Shown: positions 45,118 to 55,735 of the stretch, piece after piece
Layout of the letters: each line of letters opens with the position of its first letter
Numbering within the stretch: the first letter of the stretch is position 1
Source of the DNA: Actinomycetota bacterium
GTDB lineage: Bacteria; Actinomycetota; Thermoleophilia; Miltoncostaeales; Miltoncostaeaceae
Direction: 5' to 3'
Length of the DNA: 64,000 nt
Assembly: GCA_020636905.1 (NCBI GenBank)
Contig: JACJWX010000009.1
Span: forward strand, 1-64,000
Translations under genes and position numbers: made by a program
Notes under the pieces: model-generated
Seen by the model: only the letters and a program-made list of their open reading frames with translations
Told to the model about the DNA's origin: nothing
Databases searched by the model: none

Positions 45118-45746
45118 GCGTCGCGGTCGTCCGGTTTCCCGGGTCCCTCGATCACGACAGCGCCGTCCGCGCGGTGCACGGGCTGGGCGGCACCGCCGAA
45201 CTCGCCTGGCATGACGACCGGGCGCTGCCGGCCGGGACGACGGCCGTGGTCATCCCGGGCGGATTCTCCTACGGCGATCACCTGCGTCCCGGGGCCATCG
45301 CATCACGGTCGCCCATCATGCGAGCGGTGGTCGACCACGCAAACGCCGGCGGGCTGGTGCTCGGCATCTGCAACGGCTTCCAGGTGCTCTGCGAGGCGGG
45401 CCTGCTCCCGGGCGCCCTTCGCCCCAACGCGACGCTCTCGTTCGTGTGCCGTCAGGTCACGCTGGAGGTGAGCGACGGCGGCACCCCGTTCACCGAGACG
45501 GCCTCCGGTCCGCTGTCCATTCCCATCAAGAACCACGACGGAGCCTGGTACGGAGACCCGGACCGCGCCCGCGTGGTGCTGCGGTATCAGGGCGAGAACC
45601 CGCTCGGCGCGGTGGACCGCGTCGCCGGCGTCGCCAACGAGGCCGGAAACGTCATGGGGCTGATGCCCCACCCTGAAGAGGCCGTCGATCCGCTCCTCGG
45701 CTCCGTGGACGGGTGCGTCCTGTTCCGGCCGCTGGTGGCCGCATGA
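45114..45746 (+). CDS. purQ: FGAM synthase glutaminase subunit PurQ
   Basis: A 210-residue class I glutaminase. The nucleophile Cys is in LVLGICNGFQVL and the His-x-Glu pair in GLMPHPEEAVD. PGGFSYGDHLRPGAIAS is a PurQ block. The GTG start overlaps the purS stop; translation upstream of it in this frame is not supported. Confidence 0.96.
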   Translation: MSVAVVRFPGSLDHDSAVRAVHGLGGTAELAWHDDRALPAGTTAVVIPGGFSYGDHLRPGAIASRSPIMRAVVDHANAGGLVLGICNGFQVLCEAGLLPGALRPNATLSFVCRQVTLEVSDGGTPFTETASGPLSIPIKNHDGAWYGDPDRARVVLRYQGENPLGAVDRVAGVANEAGNVMGLMPHPEEAVDPLLGSVDGCVLFRPLVAA

Positions 45747-47914
45747 GCCAGCCGCTCCACCGCCAGCTCGGGCTGACCGACGCCGAGAACGACCGCATCC
45801 CCGAGCTGATCGGCCGGGCGCCCAGCGACGCCGAACTCGTGATGTTCAGCCTGATGTGGAGCGAACACTGCTCCTACAAGCACAGCCGTCCGCTGCTGCG
45901 CCGGTTCCCCACCGAAGGACCACACGTGGTGCAGGGTCCCGGCGAGAACGCCGGAGCGATCGACGTCGGCGACGGGCTGGCCATCGCCCTGAAGATCGAG
46001 AGCCACAACCATCCGTCGGCGGTTGAGCCGTTCGAGGGCGCCGCGACCGGTGTCGGCGGCATCGTCCGCGACATCCTCGCGCTCGGCGCACGCCCCATCG
46101 CGCTGCTCGATTCGCTGCGCTTCGGCCGTCTCGACAGCGCCCGGAGCCGGCACCTGTTCACCAGGGCCGTCGCGGGCATCGGGCACTACGGGAACTGCAT
46201 CGGCGTGCCCACCGTCGGCGGTGAGGTCAGCTTCGACGACCGCTACGAGGACTCGTGCCTGGTCAACGCGATGTGCATCGGCGTGGTTCCCGCCGGCGCC
46301 ATGCTGAAGGCGCAGGCGCGGACGCCCGGCAACCACCTGGTCCTGATCGGCAACCGCACGGGCCGCGACGGAATCGGCGGCGCCAGCGTCCTCGCGTCGG
46401 CCGAGCTCTCCCACGACGACGAGGACAAGCGCCCGTCGGTTCAGGTGAGCGACCCCTTCACCGAGCGCAAGTTGATGGACTGCTGCCTGGAGCTGGCCGC
46501 GGCCGGCGCCTTCGTGGCGCTCCAGGACCTCGGCGCTGCCGGACTCACGAGCGCGGCGAGCGAAATGGCCAGCAAGGGCGGTGTCGGCATCGATGTCGAC
46601 CTCGACCTGGTCCCGCTGCGGGAGCAGGGGATGGCGCCGGCCGAGATCCTGGTGTCCGAATCGCAGGAGCGGATGCTCGCCGAGGTCGCGCCGGAACGAC
46701 TCGACGAGGTCGTCGAACGCTGCCGGCGGTGGGAGCTCGATGCCACCGCGATCGGCGTGATCACCACCACGGGGAACTTCACCGCACGGCACGGCGGCGC
46801 CATCGTCGTGGACATTCCCGCCGCGGCCCTGACCGACGACGCCCCGACCTATGCGGTGCCGGTCGACCCGGCGCCGACACCCGCGCCGACCCCCCTGGAC
46901 CGGATTCCGATGCCCCGGGACCTTTCCGCCGCCTGGATGGAGCTGCTCGGACGTCCCAACGTGGCCAGCAAACGGTGGATCTACGAGCGCTACGACCATC
47001 TCGTGGGCGCCAACACCGCCCGCAGGCCGGGCGGCGACGCCGCGGTCATCCGGATCCCGGGGACCGGCACCGGGCTGGCGATCACCACCGACTGCGCCGA
47101 ACGACATTGCGAGGCCGATCCGCTCGGCGGCGGCGCCGCGACGGTGCTGGAAGCGGCCCGCAACCTGGCCTGTGTGGGGGCCCGCCCCGCCGCGGCGACG
47201 GACTGCCTGAACTTCCCCAACCCCGAGAAGGGCGCCACCGGCTGGCGGCTCCAGCAGGTCATCGAGGGGATGTCGCTGGCACTGGAGGCGCTGGACGTGC
47301 CGATCGTCTCCGGCAACGTGTCCCTCTACAACGAGAGCCCGGAGCGCCTCATCTATCCGACCCCCGTCGTGGGCATGGTGGGGCTCATGGCCGACGCGTC
47401 GGCGAGCGTTGGGGAGGGCTTCACCGGACCGGGCGATCTGGTCGTGCAGATCGGAAGCGGTCCGGTGCGGCTGGATGCGGGCGAATGGCTCGGCGACGCG
47501 ACTGGGGCACCGCCCGCCCCCGACATCGCGGCCGAGGTCGCCGTCATCGATCTGGTGGTCCGCGCGGCGACCGCCGGGCTCCTGCAGTCGGCGCACGACG
47601 TGTCCGGCGGCGGCATCGCGGTGACCCTTGCCGAGTCGGCGCTTGCGCATGGCATCGGTTGCGAGGTCTCATTACCCACCGGACGTCGCCCGGACGAGGA
47701 CATGTTCGGCGAGGGCGGTGGGAGAATCATCGTGAGCTGCCACCCCGAGCACCTGGATCAGCTGCGCGAGATGGCGGGGACGGTGCCGATCGCGCAGATC
47801 GGCACCACCGGCGGCCGGACGGTTACGCTGCGGATGGGCGAGGCGGGGGCTGAGCTGCATGTCGAACAGATCCGTGACACCTTCGAATCCGCGCTCCCGA
47901 AGGCGTTGACGTGA
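45743..47914 (+). CDS. purL: FGAM synthase subunit PurL
   Basis: A 723-residue small-type PurL, the ATP-using synthetase subunit. Motifs: MWSEHCSYKHSRPLL, LKIESHNHPSAVEPFEGAAT, VGGEVSFDDRY, and LIGNRTGRDGIGGASVLASA. The internal duplication of the fold is complete to the C-terminal GGGIAVTLAESAL. The ATG at 45743 overlaps the purQ stop (ATGA). It needs PurQ and PurS, both present upstream. Confidence 0.97.
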   Translation: MSQPLHRQLGLTDAENDRIPELIGRAPSDAELVMFSLMWSEHCSYKHSRPLLRRFPTEGPHVVQGPGENAGAIDVGDGLAIALKIESHNHPSAVEPFEGAATGVGGIVRDILALGARPIALLDSLRFGRLDSARSRHLFTRAVAGIGHYGNCIGVPTVGGEVSFDDRYEDSCLVNAMCIGVVPAGAMLKAQARTPGNHLVLIGNRTGRDGIGGASVLASAELSHDDEDKRPSVQVSDPFTERKLMDCCLELAAAGAFVALQDLGAAGLTSAASEMASKGGVGIDVDLDLVPLREQGMAPAEILVSESQERMLAEVAPERLDEVVERCRRWELDATAIGVITTTGNFTARHGGAIVVDIPAAALTDDAPTYAVPVDPAPTPAPTPLDRIPMPRDLSAAWMELLGRPNVASKRWIYERYDHLVGANTARRPGGDAAVIRIPGTGTGLAITTDCAERHCEADPLGGGAATVLEAARNLACVGARPAAATDCLNFPNPEKGATGWRLQQVIEGMSLALEALDVPIVSGNVSLYNESPERLIYPTPVVGMVGLMADASASVGEGFTGPGDLVVQIGSGPVRLDAGEWLGDATGAPPAPDIAAEVAVIDLVVRAATAGLLQSAHDVSGGGIAVTLAESALAHGIGCEVSLPTGRRPDEDMFGEGGGRIIVSCHPEHLDQLREMAGTVPIAQIGTTGGRTVTLRMGEAGAELHVEQIRDTFESALPKALT

Positions 47915-49329
47915 GCGACGTCTTCGACGGACACCTGCACGAGGAATGCGGGGTCGCGGGCGTGGTCGCGTCCGGCCGCGACGTCTCGCGGCTGATGTTC
48001 TTCGCGCTGCACGCACTCCAGCACCGGGGCCAGGAAAGCGCCGGGATCGCCGTCAACGACGACGGGCACGTGATGGTGCAACGCGACCTCGGCCTCGTGA
48101 GCGCGGTCTTCGACGAACCGTCCCTCCAGAGCCTGCGGGGCGCCGCCGCCATCGGCCATGTGAGGTACTCGACCACCGGCGCGAACCGATGGGCGAACGC
48201 CCAGCCGGTCACCAGGAACCGCGGTGACGGCATGGTGGCGCTCGGCCACAACGGCAACCTCACCAACACCGACGCCCTCCGCGCGGAGCTGAGCGGCGAC
48301 CCGGAACCGCTCGTGGCGACGAACGATTCCGAACTCATCGCCGCGCTCGTGGCCCGCGAGCCGGGATCGCTGCTGGACGCCGTCGCGGCCGTGATGCCGA
48401 AGCTCGTCGGGGCGTTCTCGGTCGTCGCCCTGTCGCATCGCGAGCTGGTCGCGTTCCGGGATGCGAACGGCGTGCGGCCGCTGGTCATCGGAACGTTCGA
48501 CGGCGACGGCTACTGCGTCGCGTCCGAGACGGCCGCACTCGACCAGATCGGCGCCACGCCCGTCCGGGACGTGCGGCCGGGCGAGGCGATCCGGCTTCGC
48601 GAGAACGGCTTCGACAGCATCCAGGCACTCGAACCCGGGGAGCCCAGGCTCTGCGTCTTCGAGTCCATCTACTTCGCCCGTCCCGACAGCGTGCTGGAGG
48701 GATCCACGGTCTGGGGGCAGCGACGCGCCATGGGCGCCGAACTCGCCCGCGAGCATCCCGCCGAGGCGGACCTGGTCGTGGGCCTGCCCGACAGCGGAAC
48801 GCCGGCGGCGATCGGCTTCGCCGAGGCATCCGGGATCCCGTACGCCGAAGCGGTCGTCCGCAACCGCTACGTGGGCCGGAGCTTCATCCAGCCCGACCAG
48901 GACCTGCGCCGGAACGGCGTCAAGCTCAAGTTCAACCCGCTGCGCGAGGTCATCGCCGGAAAGCGGCTCGTCGTGGTGGACGACAGCATCGTGCGGGGAA
49001 CCACCACCGGCCAGGTGGTGGCGATGCTCCGGGAGGCGGGGGCCCGCGAGGTCCACATGCGCATCTCCAGCCCGCCGCTGCGCTGGCCGTGCTTCTACGG
49101 AATCGACATGCCGAACCGCCACGAACTCGTGGCGTCGTCGCACTCGGTGGAGGAAATCGCGGCGATGACCGGCGCCACGTCGCTCGCCTATCTCGGCCTC
49201 GATGCCCTGCAACGGGCACTCGGGCAGCCCTCGGACCGGTTCTGCCGCGCGTGTTTCACCGGTGAGTACCCGATCCCCGTGCCCGACTCGACGATGAAGC
49301 TGCGCTTCGAGTCGCCGGTGCGCGCATGA
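47911..49329 (+). CDS. purF: Amidophosphoribosyltransferase
   Basis: A 472-residue first committed enzyme of purine synthesis. The N-terminal glutaminase nucleophile would be C13 in HEECGVAG after removal of a 12-residue propeptide. The PRPP loop is VVVDDSIVRGTTTGQV. Iron-sulfur ligand cysteines are suggested by CGVAG-distal positions including PCFYGIDM and the late CRACFTGEYP, as in the Bacillus type. The GTG start overlaps purL and the stop overlaps purM. Confidence 0.96.
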   Translation: MSDVFDGHLHEECGVAGVVASGRDVSRLMFFALHALQHRGQESAGIAVNDDGHVMVQRDLGLVSAVFDEPSLQSLRGAAAIGHVRYSTTGANRWANAQPVTRNRGDGMVALGHNGNLTNTDALRAELSGDPEPLVATNDSELIAALVAREPGSLLDAVAAVMPKLVGAFSVVALSHRELVAFRDANGVRPLVIGTFDGDGYCVASETAALDQIGATPVRDVRPGEAIRLRENGFDSIQALEPGEPRLCVFESIYFARPDSVLEGSTVWGQRRAMGAELAREHPAEADLVVGLPDSGTPAAIGFAEASGIPYAEAVVRNRYVGRSFIQPDQDLRRNGVKLKFNPLREVIAGKRLVVVDDSIVRGTTTGQVVAMLREAGAREVHMRISSPPLRWPCFYGIDMPNRHELVASSHSVEEIAAMTGATSLAYLGLDALQRALGQPSDRFCRACFTGEYPIPVPDSTMKLRFESPVRA

Positions 49330-50303
49330 GCCCGGCGCCCGAACAACCGGGGATCTCCTACCGGGACGCCGGCGTCAACCTGGACGCGGCACGGCGGCAC
49401 ACCAACGCCATTGCCGGACTGGTCTACGGCGGAGTGGCCGGGTTCGCCGGGGCGCTCCCGATCCCAGCGATGCGGAACGGGATGCTGGTGGCCTGCACCG
49501 ACGGCATCGGCACCAAGTTGCTGCTCGCGAAGGAGCTGGGCCGCATCGAGGGCCTGGGCCAGGACCTGGTCGGGATGTGCGTCAACGACCTCATCTGCAG
49601 CGGCGCGAAGCCGCTCGGGTTCCTGGACTACCTGGCGGTGGGGGCCCTCGATCCGGGCCAGGCCCGGGTCCTGGTGCAGTCGGTTGCGCTGGCCTGCACG
49701 GCCGCGGACTGCCACCTGCTCGGGGGCGAGACCGCCGAGATGCCGGGGCTCTACCAGCCGGGACATTTCGACCTGGCCGGGTTCGCCGTCGGTGTGGTGG
49801 AGCGGGACGCGATGCTCGGTCCCGATCGGGTCCAGCCCGGCGACCTCGTGATCGGCATTCCGTCCTCGGGCATCCACAGCAACGGGTTCAGCCTGGTGCG
49901 CAAGCTCATCGACGACGGCGGCCTGGGCGCCGATCCGGATCTCCTGCTCACCCCCACACGGCTGTACGTGAGCGAGGTCCTCGGACTGCTGGGGGCCGGG
50001 GTGGAACTCCACGCCGCGGCCCACATCACCGGCGGTGGTCTCCCCGAAAACCTTCCCAGGGTGGTTCCGGACGGGATGCGCGCCGTCCTCGACCCGCGCA
50101 CATGGACGGTGCCACCCGCCATCGATCGTGTCCTCGCCACGGGTCGCGTGTCCGACGAGGATGCCTGGAACACCTTCAACATGGGGATCGGGATGTGCCT
50201 GCTCGTCCCGCCCGACGTGGGCGACGCCGTCACCCGGGCGGTGCCGGATTCCCGCCTGATCGGCTGGATCGAGCACGGCGAGGCGGGGCTGCGCTTTGTC
50301 TAG
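49326..50303 (+). CDS. purM: Phosphoribosylformylglycinamidine cyclo-ligase
   Basis: A 325-residue AIR synthetase closing the imidazole ring. Motifs: ISYRDAGVNLDAARR, TDGIGTKLLLAKELGR, GQDLVGMCVNDLICSGAKPL, and GGETAEMPGLYQPGHFDLAGF. The ATG overlaps the purF stop. The stop TAG overlaps the purN start by 8 bases. Confidence 0.97.
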   Translation: MSPAPEQPGISYRDAGVNLDAARRHTNAIAGLVYGGVAGFAGALPIPAMRNGMLVACTDGIGTKLLLAKELGRIEGLGQDLVGMCVNDLICSGAKPLGFLDYLAVGALDPGQARVLVQSVALACTAADCHLLGGETAEMPGLYQPGHFDLAGFAVGVVERDAMLGPDRVQPGDLVIGIPSSGIHSNGFSLVRKLIDDGGLGADPDLLLTPTRLYVSEVLGLLGAGVELHAAAHITGGGLPENLPRVVPDGMRAVLDPRTWTVPPAIDRVLATGRVSDEDAWNTFNMGIGMCLLVPPDVGDAVTRAVPDSRLIGWIEHGEAGLRFV

Positions 50304-50927
50304 CCCGTTCCGGGTCGTGGTCCTGATCTCGGGGACGGGCACCAACCTCCAGCGCCTGATCGACACGGTGCACGTCGGTGGCGAGCCCATCGAGATCGTC
50401 CGGGTCGTGTCGTCCCGCGAGGACGCGGCGGGCCTGCAGCGCGCCGAAGACGCGGGGATCCCGACGGCGGTGGTTCTGCAGTCCGACCACCCGGACCGCG
50501 CGGCGCGGGACGCCGCGCTCGCCGACATGGTGGAGGAAGAACGTCCCGACCTGGTGGTGCTCGCCGGATGGATGAGCATCCTCACGGGCACGTTCCTGGA
50601 CCGGTTCCCGGACCGGGTCATCAACCTGCATCCGTCCATGCTGCCGGCCTTCCCGGGAATGCACGCCATCGAGGAGGCGCTGGCCTGGGGTGTCCGCTGG
50701 ACCGGTGTGACCGTGCACTTCGTGGAGGAACAGGTCGATGGCGGTCCGCCGATCCTGCAGGAGCCGGTCGAGGTTCTGTACGGTGATTCGGCCGAGTCAC
50801 TCACCGCGCGCATTCGTGAGGTCGAGCATCGGCTGGTCCCCCGAGTCGTCAGGCTGATGGCCGAGGGACGTGTGCAACGTGATCCGGTGCACCGTCGCCG
50901 GGTGTCGATCTCGGAGGGGACGTCGCA

Positions 50928-50931
<4 letters not shown>
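50296..50931 (+). CDS. purN: Phosphoribosylglycinamide formyltransferase
   Basis: A 211-residue folate-dependent GAR transformylase. Motifs: VLISGTGTNLQRLID, the catalytic VINLHPSMLPAFPGMHAIEEAL, and TGVTVHFVEEQVDGGPPI. The TTG start at 50296 overlaps purM by 8 bases; it is the only TTG start in the operon. The stop overlaps purH. Confidence 0.96.
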
Positions 50932-52469
<1,538 letters not shown>

Positions 52470-52552
52470 GCCTCGCCCCGGGCCGCGTGCCTCGAGCGGC
52501 TCGATGGCCCTCGTCGCCCGTCCCGGCCTCGGGTCCGACCACCGCAGAACGA

Positions 52553-52581
52553 CGTCGGGGGCGCCACCGGCGCCCCCGACG
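52553..52581. terminator. Bidirectional terminator after purH
   Basis: CGTCGGGGGCGCC (52553-52565) pairs perfectly with GGCGCCCCCGACG (52569-52581) over ACC. It lies between the convergent ends of purH and the secreted repeat protein gene, and shares its stem core with the hairpin at 736-768. Confidence 0.78.
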
Positions 52582-52605
52582 AAGGTTCCGATCGCCTGAA
52601 GTCTC

Positions 52606-54330
52606 CTAGGTCGAAGCGTTCCCGGGCGACGCCTCGGTGACGGTGTCACCGTTCTGCGGCTCCTCCGGACGCGGCTTCATCACGCGGATGCAGGCCTGCC
52701 CGCGATCCGGCCGCGCGTTCTCGGCCAGCGCGAGCACCTGATTGCAGATACCGCCGCGACGGATGCGCGCGATTTCGCGGCGACGCTGCTTCGCGGTCAT
52801 CCGCTTCACGAGCGCGCGGGCGCGGCGATCCATGGTCGGACGGCCCAGCGCGCGGGTGTAGAGCGTGAACACCTTGCGCTGTCCGACGCCCAGGTCACCG
52901 CTCCACAACAGCACCTTGTTGGCGCGGCGTGTCTTCTCGTTGGTGACGACGCCGAGCTGCTTGGGAAGCAGATCGACGACCCGGACCCGGCTGAGATCGG
53001 ACTTGCCGGTGTTGCGCACGATGATCTTCCACTTCACGATCATGCCGTTGTCGACCGCCCGGCGACCGACGACGCGCTTGTGCACCGTGATCGAGCCGAC
53101 GGGGTCCTCCTTCGGCGTGATGATCGGACCCTTGGGGTTCTTCGAGGGCGTCACATCGGCCGGTTCGGTCTTGCCGCCGTTTTCCACGGTGACGACCGGC
53201 GGCTGCGCGGGCTCACCCTTGGTGGGCGGCGGCGGCGGGCAGATCCGGATACTGGCCTCGTCCTTCGCGAGGAGCTGGGCCCTTGGCCCTTCCTCGACGT
53301 ACCCGTTGTCGGGCAGCTGGACGAGCTGTGCGACCTCGAGGTCCGGAACCTCGGGCATCCCCCAGACTCGCGCCTGGTTGTCCCAGACCCGGCACTTCCC
53401 GATGTACGCATCGAGGTAGCGCGTGTAGGTGAAGGTCTTGGAGGTCCCGAGCTTGGGATGGAGCACCCGGGTCCAGCCGTACTGCATCGTGTCGGTGACC
53501 TTCACGTACGGGTCGGTCTCGTCGTAGCTCGCCTCGCCCATCTTGGCGTAGGCCGACGCGCTCCGCATGCGGAAGAGCGCCCGGTGACGCCGGAGCGTCT
53601 CGGGGGCGTTGTCAGCGATCTCGGTGTTCTCGGTGTCGAACTCCTGCACGATCTCGGGGTTCGGTTCGACGTCGCGAACGAACTTCGGCCAGATGATGGA
53701 CGCCGTGTTCTCCACGCCCTTCTTCGGGGTGTAGTCCAGTTCACAGACGTAGCGACCGGTGGCCTCCTCACCAGGAGCGAGTTCACCCTTGATGACGATG
53801 GCGCCGTCCGGAAGCCCCTGGAGGTACTCCTTGAGCTCCGGCAGGGTGAGGTCCTCGACCGGAGGAGGACCCGCCATGCGAGCGACCCTCGGGTCGTTGT
53901 CGTCGTCCAGGATCCGGCAGTCGCCACCCGGAAGCACATCGGTGACGATCGCCGGCACGGTGAACGGGTTCGGGTTCTTGATCGTGATGGTCCCGCGGAC
54001 GATGACGTCCTTCGCGGTCCAGTCCTTGGTGACGGCCACGGTGTAGTTCGCGGCCACCGAGTTGTTCTTGGCGTCGTAGCCGGCCTTGCTGGAAACCGAC
54101 TTGTCGACCGACCAGTGGTTCTCACGGGTGTAGTGGATCTCGGCGGTCTTCGAGATCCGCAGGTTCCTGACCGGCAGCGGTTCCTGAGGCGGCATGACCA
54201 CCTCGGGTCCGGTGACGGCCGGGGGCGGCTCAGCGGCGGTGGCGCCCGAAGCGAGCCAGAAGGCCGCTCCCGGTACCGCCAGCGCGGCGAGCGCGACACG
54301 CACTCGGCGTGGTCGAGTGGTGATCTTCAC
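52606..54330 (-). CDS. Secreted DUF11-like repeat protein
   Basis: A 574-residue exported protein. The GTG at 54330 is backed by GGAGAGG upstream and followed by a signal peptide (KITTRPRRVRVALAALAVPG, cleaved near ATAAE). The mature part has a YTRENHWSVDKSV region, a cysteine-bearing segment, and a C-terminal DUF11 repeat (DPVGSITVHKRVVGRRAVDNG to LGVGQRKVFTLYTRA). It then ends in a basic, Cys-containing tail, without the VTG motif seen in the first three genes. A role outside the cell is inferred. It is divergent from the protease gene. Confidence 0.72.
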   Translation of the reverse strand: MKITTRPRRVRVALAALAVPGAAFWLASGATAAEPPPAVTGPEVVMPPQEPLPVRNLRISKTAEIHYTRENHWSVDKSVSSKAGYDAKNNSVAANYTVAVTKDWTAKDVIVRGTITIKNPNPFTVPAIVTDVLPGGDCRILDDDNDPRVARMAGPPPVEDLTLPELKEYLQGLPDGAIVIKGELAPGEEATGRYVCELDYTPKKGVENTASIIWPKFVRDVEPNPEIVQEFDTENTEIADNAPETLRRHRALFRMRSASAYAKMGEASYDETDPYVKVTDTMQYGWTRVLHPKLGTSKTFTYTRYLDAYIGKCRVWDNQARVWGMPEVPDLEVAQLVQLPDNGYVEEGPRAQLLAKDEASIRICPPPPPTKGEPAQPPVVTVENGGKTEPADVTPSKNPKGPIITPKEDPVGSITVHKRVVGRRAVDNGMIVKWKIIVRNTGKSDLSRVRVVDLLPKQLGVVTNEKTRRANKVLLWSGDLGVGQRKVFTLYTRALGRPTMDRRARALVKRMTAKQRRREIARIRRGGICNQVLALAENARPDRGQACIRVMKPRPEEPQNGDTVTEASPGNAST

Positions 54331-54416
54331 GGGTGTACCTCTCCACTTCTGATGGCGTCCTGCCCGTTTCACGGAATGGGGGCCGGTGCGAGAGTCCGTT
54401 GTGATCGCCTCGAAAG

Positions 54417-54464
54417 CGAAACCCATCCGCATGGGTTCGCGAACCCTCCGGATGGGGCGTTTCG
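54417..54464. promoter_or_regulatory. Nested palindrome in the divergent region before the protease gene
   Basis: The perfect 14-bp palindrome GGGTTCGCGAACCC (54433-54446) sits between CCCATCCG (54422-54429) and CGGATGGG (54449-54456), inside an outer CGAAAC/GTTTCG pair. Three nested dyads share nearly one centre. It may be an operator serving both divergent genes or a structured RNA. Confidence 0.4.
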
Positions 54465-54519
54465 GGCCTATTCCATGGTCGAGCCTCCCAAATCGTTCCG
54501 GTGCGGTGACGGGTGGGGG

Positions 54520-54525
54520 TACCCT
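54520..54525 (+). promoter_or_regulatory. Leaderless -10 box for the protease gene
   Basis: TACCCT ends 7 nt before GTG 54533, which decides that start over longer open-frame versions. Confidence 0.45.
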
Positions 54526-54532
54526 CGAAGGT

Positions 54533-55735
54533 GTGCGACATGGTCTCCGTCACATCGCCCTGGCCTTGAGCCTGCTGTCCGTCGGTCCAGTCACGGCGTC
54601 CGGCGCGATCGACGTGTTGAGTCCGGACCCGAGGGTGCAGGGTGCCGTGCTCGCCGCGCCCGCGATCTACCGTGTCGAGGCCCGCTACGAGGTTCGCGGC
54701 GTCCGGGTTGGGCGGCAGCGCATCCTGCTTCCCCCGGCGGGTCGCCGCATCACCGAGGTCGGCACCGCCTTCGGCGTCTCCAACCGCGGCCATCTCATCT
54801 CGGTGGCGCACGTCGCCGCCCCCGACGCCGGCACGCTGGCGAGGGCCGTGGGCTCACTTGCGCTGGCGCAGCGCGGACAGTCCGATGCGACCAGCGCCTA
54901 CGTGCGCGACTGGGTGGCCCTGAACGACGTCCGCGCGTTCGGGGTGCGGCGGATTTCGCTGACCGTCGCCGCCGCCATGCCGGATCCGGGCTCACCCCGG
55001 GCCGAGTACCCGGCCACCGTGGTGCCGGGTGGCCGGGCCGCCGGCGACGACCTGGTGATGCTGAAGATCGACGCGACCGGCACGCCGGCGCTGTCGCTGG
55101 ACACGAGCATGACCGTGGGGACACCGGTGGCGACCATCGGGTTCGGCAGCCAGACGCCGACCACCACGCTCAACCTGCCGCCGATCCCGACCGTCCGGGT
55201 CGGCGTGCTGGGCCGCACGGGAACGGTCGCCGACGAGCCGGGCTCGCGGTACACGGTGGTGTCCACCAGGGTTGAGACGGGTGATTCGGGAGGCCCCGCC
55301 GTCGATGCCGACGGCCGTGTCCACGGCGTGGTGCGCTGGCTGAGCCGCCGCGACGGGGGATACCTGATCCGGGCGAGCCGGGTGGATGCCCTGACACGAC
55401 GGGTTCTCGGCCGTGATCCCGGTCCCCCCGGTCCGGCCCAATCCGACTTCCGGAGAGGCATGCGCCTCGCGTGGTCCGGGCACCTGGATGCCGCCATGGC
55501 CGCGCTCGACGCGGCCGAGCGCCGGGATCCGGGGCACACCCTCGCGGGACCGGTGCTGGAGCGTCTCACCCGGATGCGGGCCGCAGGGCTCCATGCGACC
55601 TCACCCGACTGGCGGCGCTCGCTGTGGTTCGCCGTTTCGGCGCTCTCGGCGCTGGCGGCCGCATGGTGCGCGTGGGCGCTCCTCCGCAGCGCGCCGCGGT
55701 CCGGACCGGTGGCCGAGCGTAGACTTGATGATTGA
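54533..55735 (+). CDS. Membrane-tethered trypsin-like serine protease
   Basis: A 400-residue exported protease. A signal peptide (HGLRHIALALSLLSVGPVTASG) leads to a chymotrypsin-fold domain: His in ISVAHVAAP, Asp in GDDLVMLKID and Ser in VETGDSGGPAVD. After residue 280 a short helical, tetratricopeptide-like stretch (SGHLDAAMAALDAAERRDPG) precedes one C-terminal membrane helix (about 362-382) with a basic tail. The domain would face outward. The GTG at 54533 lies 7 nt behind TACCCT. Its stop overlaps the ald start by one base. Targets are unknown. Confidence 0.82.
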   Translation: MRHGLRHIALALSLLSVGPVTASGAIDVLSPDPRVQGAVLAAPAIYRVEARYEVRGVRVGRQRILLPPAGRRITEVGTAFGVSNRGHLISVAHVAAPDAGTLARAVGSLALAQRGQSDATSAYVRDWVALNDVRAFGVRRISLTVAAAMPDPGSPRAEYPATVVPGGRAAGDDLVMLKIDATGTPALSLDTSMTVGTPVATIGFGSQTPTTTLNLPPIPTVRVGVLGRTGTVADEPGSRYTVVSTRVETGDSGGPAVDADGRVHGVVRWLSRRDGGYLIRASRVDALTRRVLGRDPGPPGPAQSDFRRGMRLAWSGHLDAAMAALDAAERRDPGHTLAGPVLERLTRMRAAGLHATSPDWRRSLWFAVSALSALAAAWCAWALLRSAPRSGPVAERRLDD

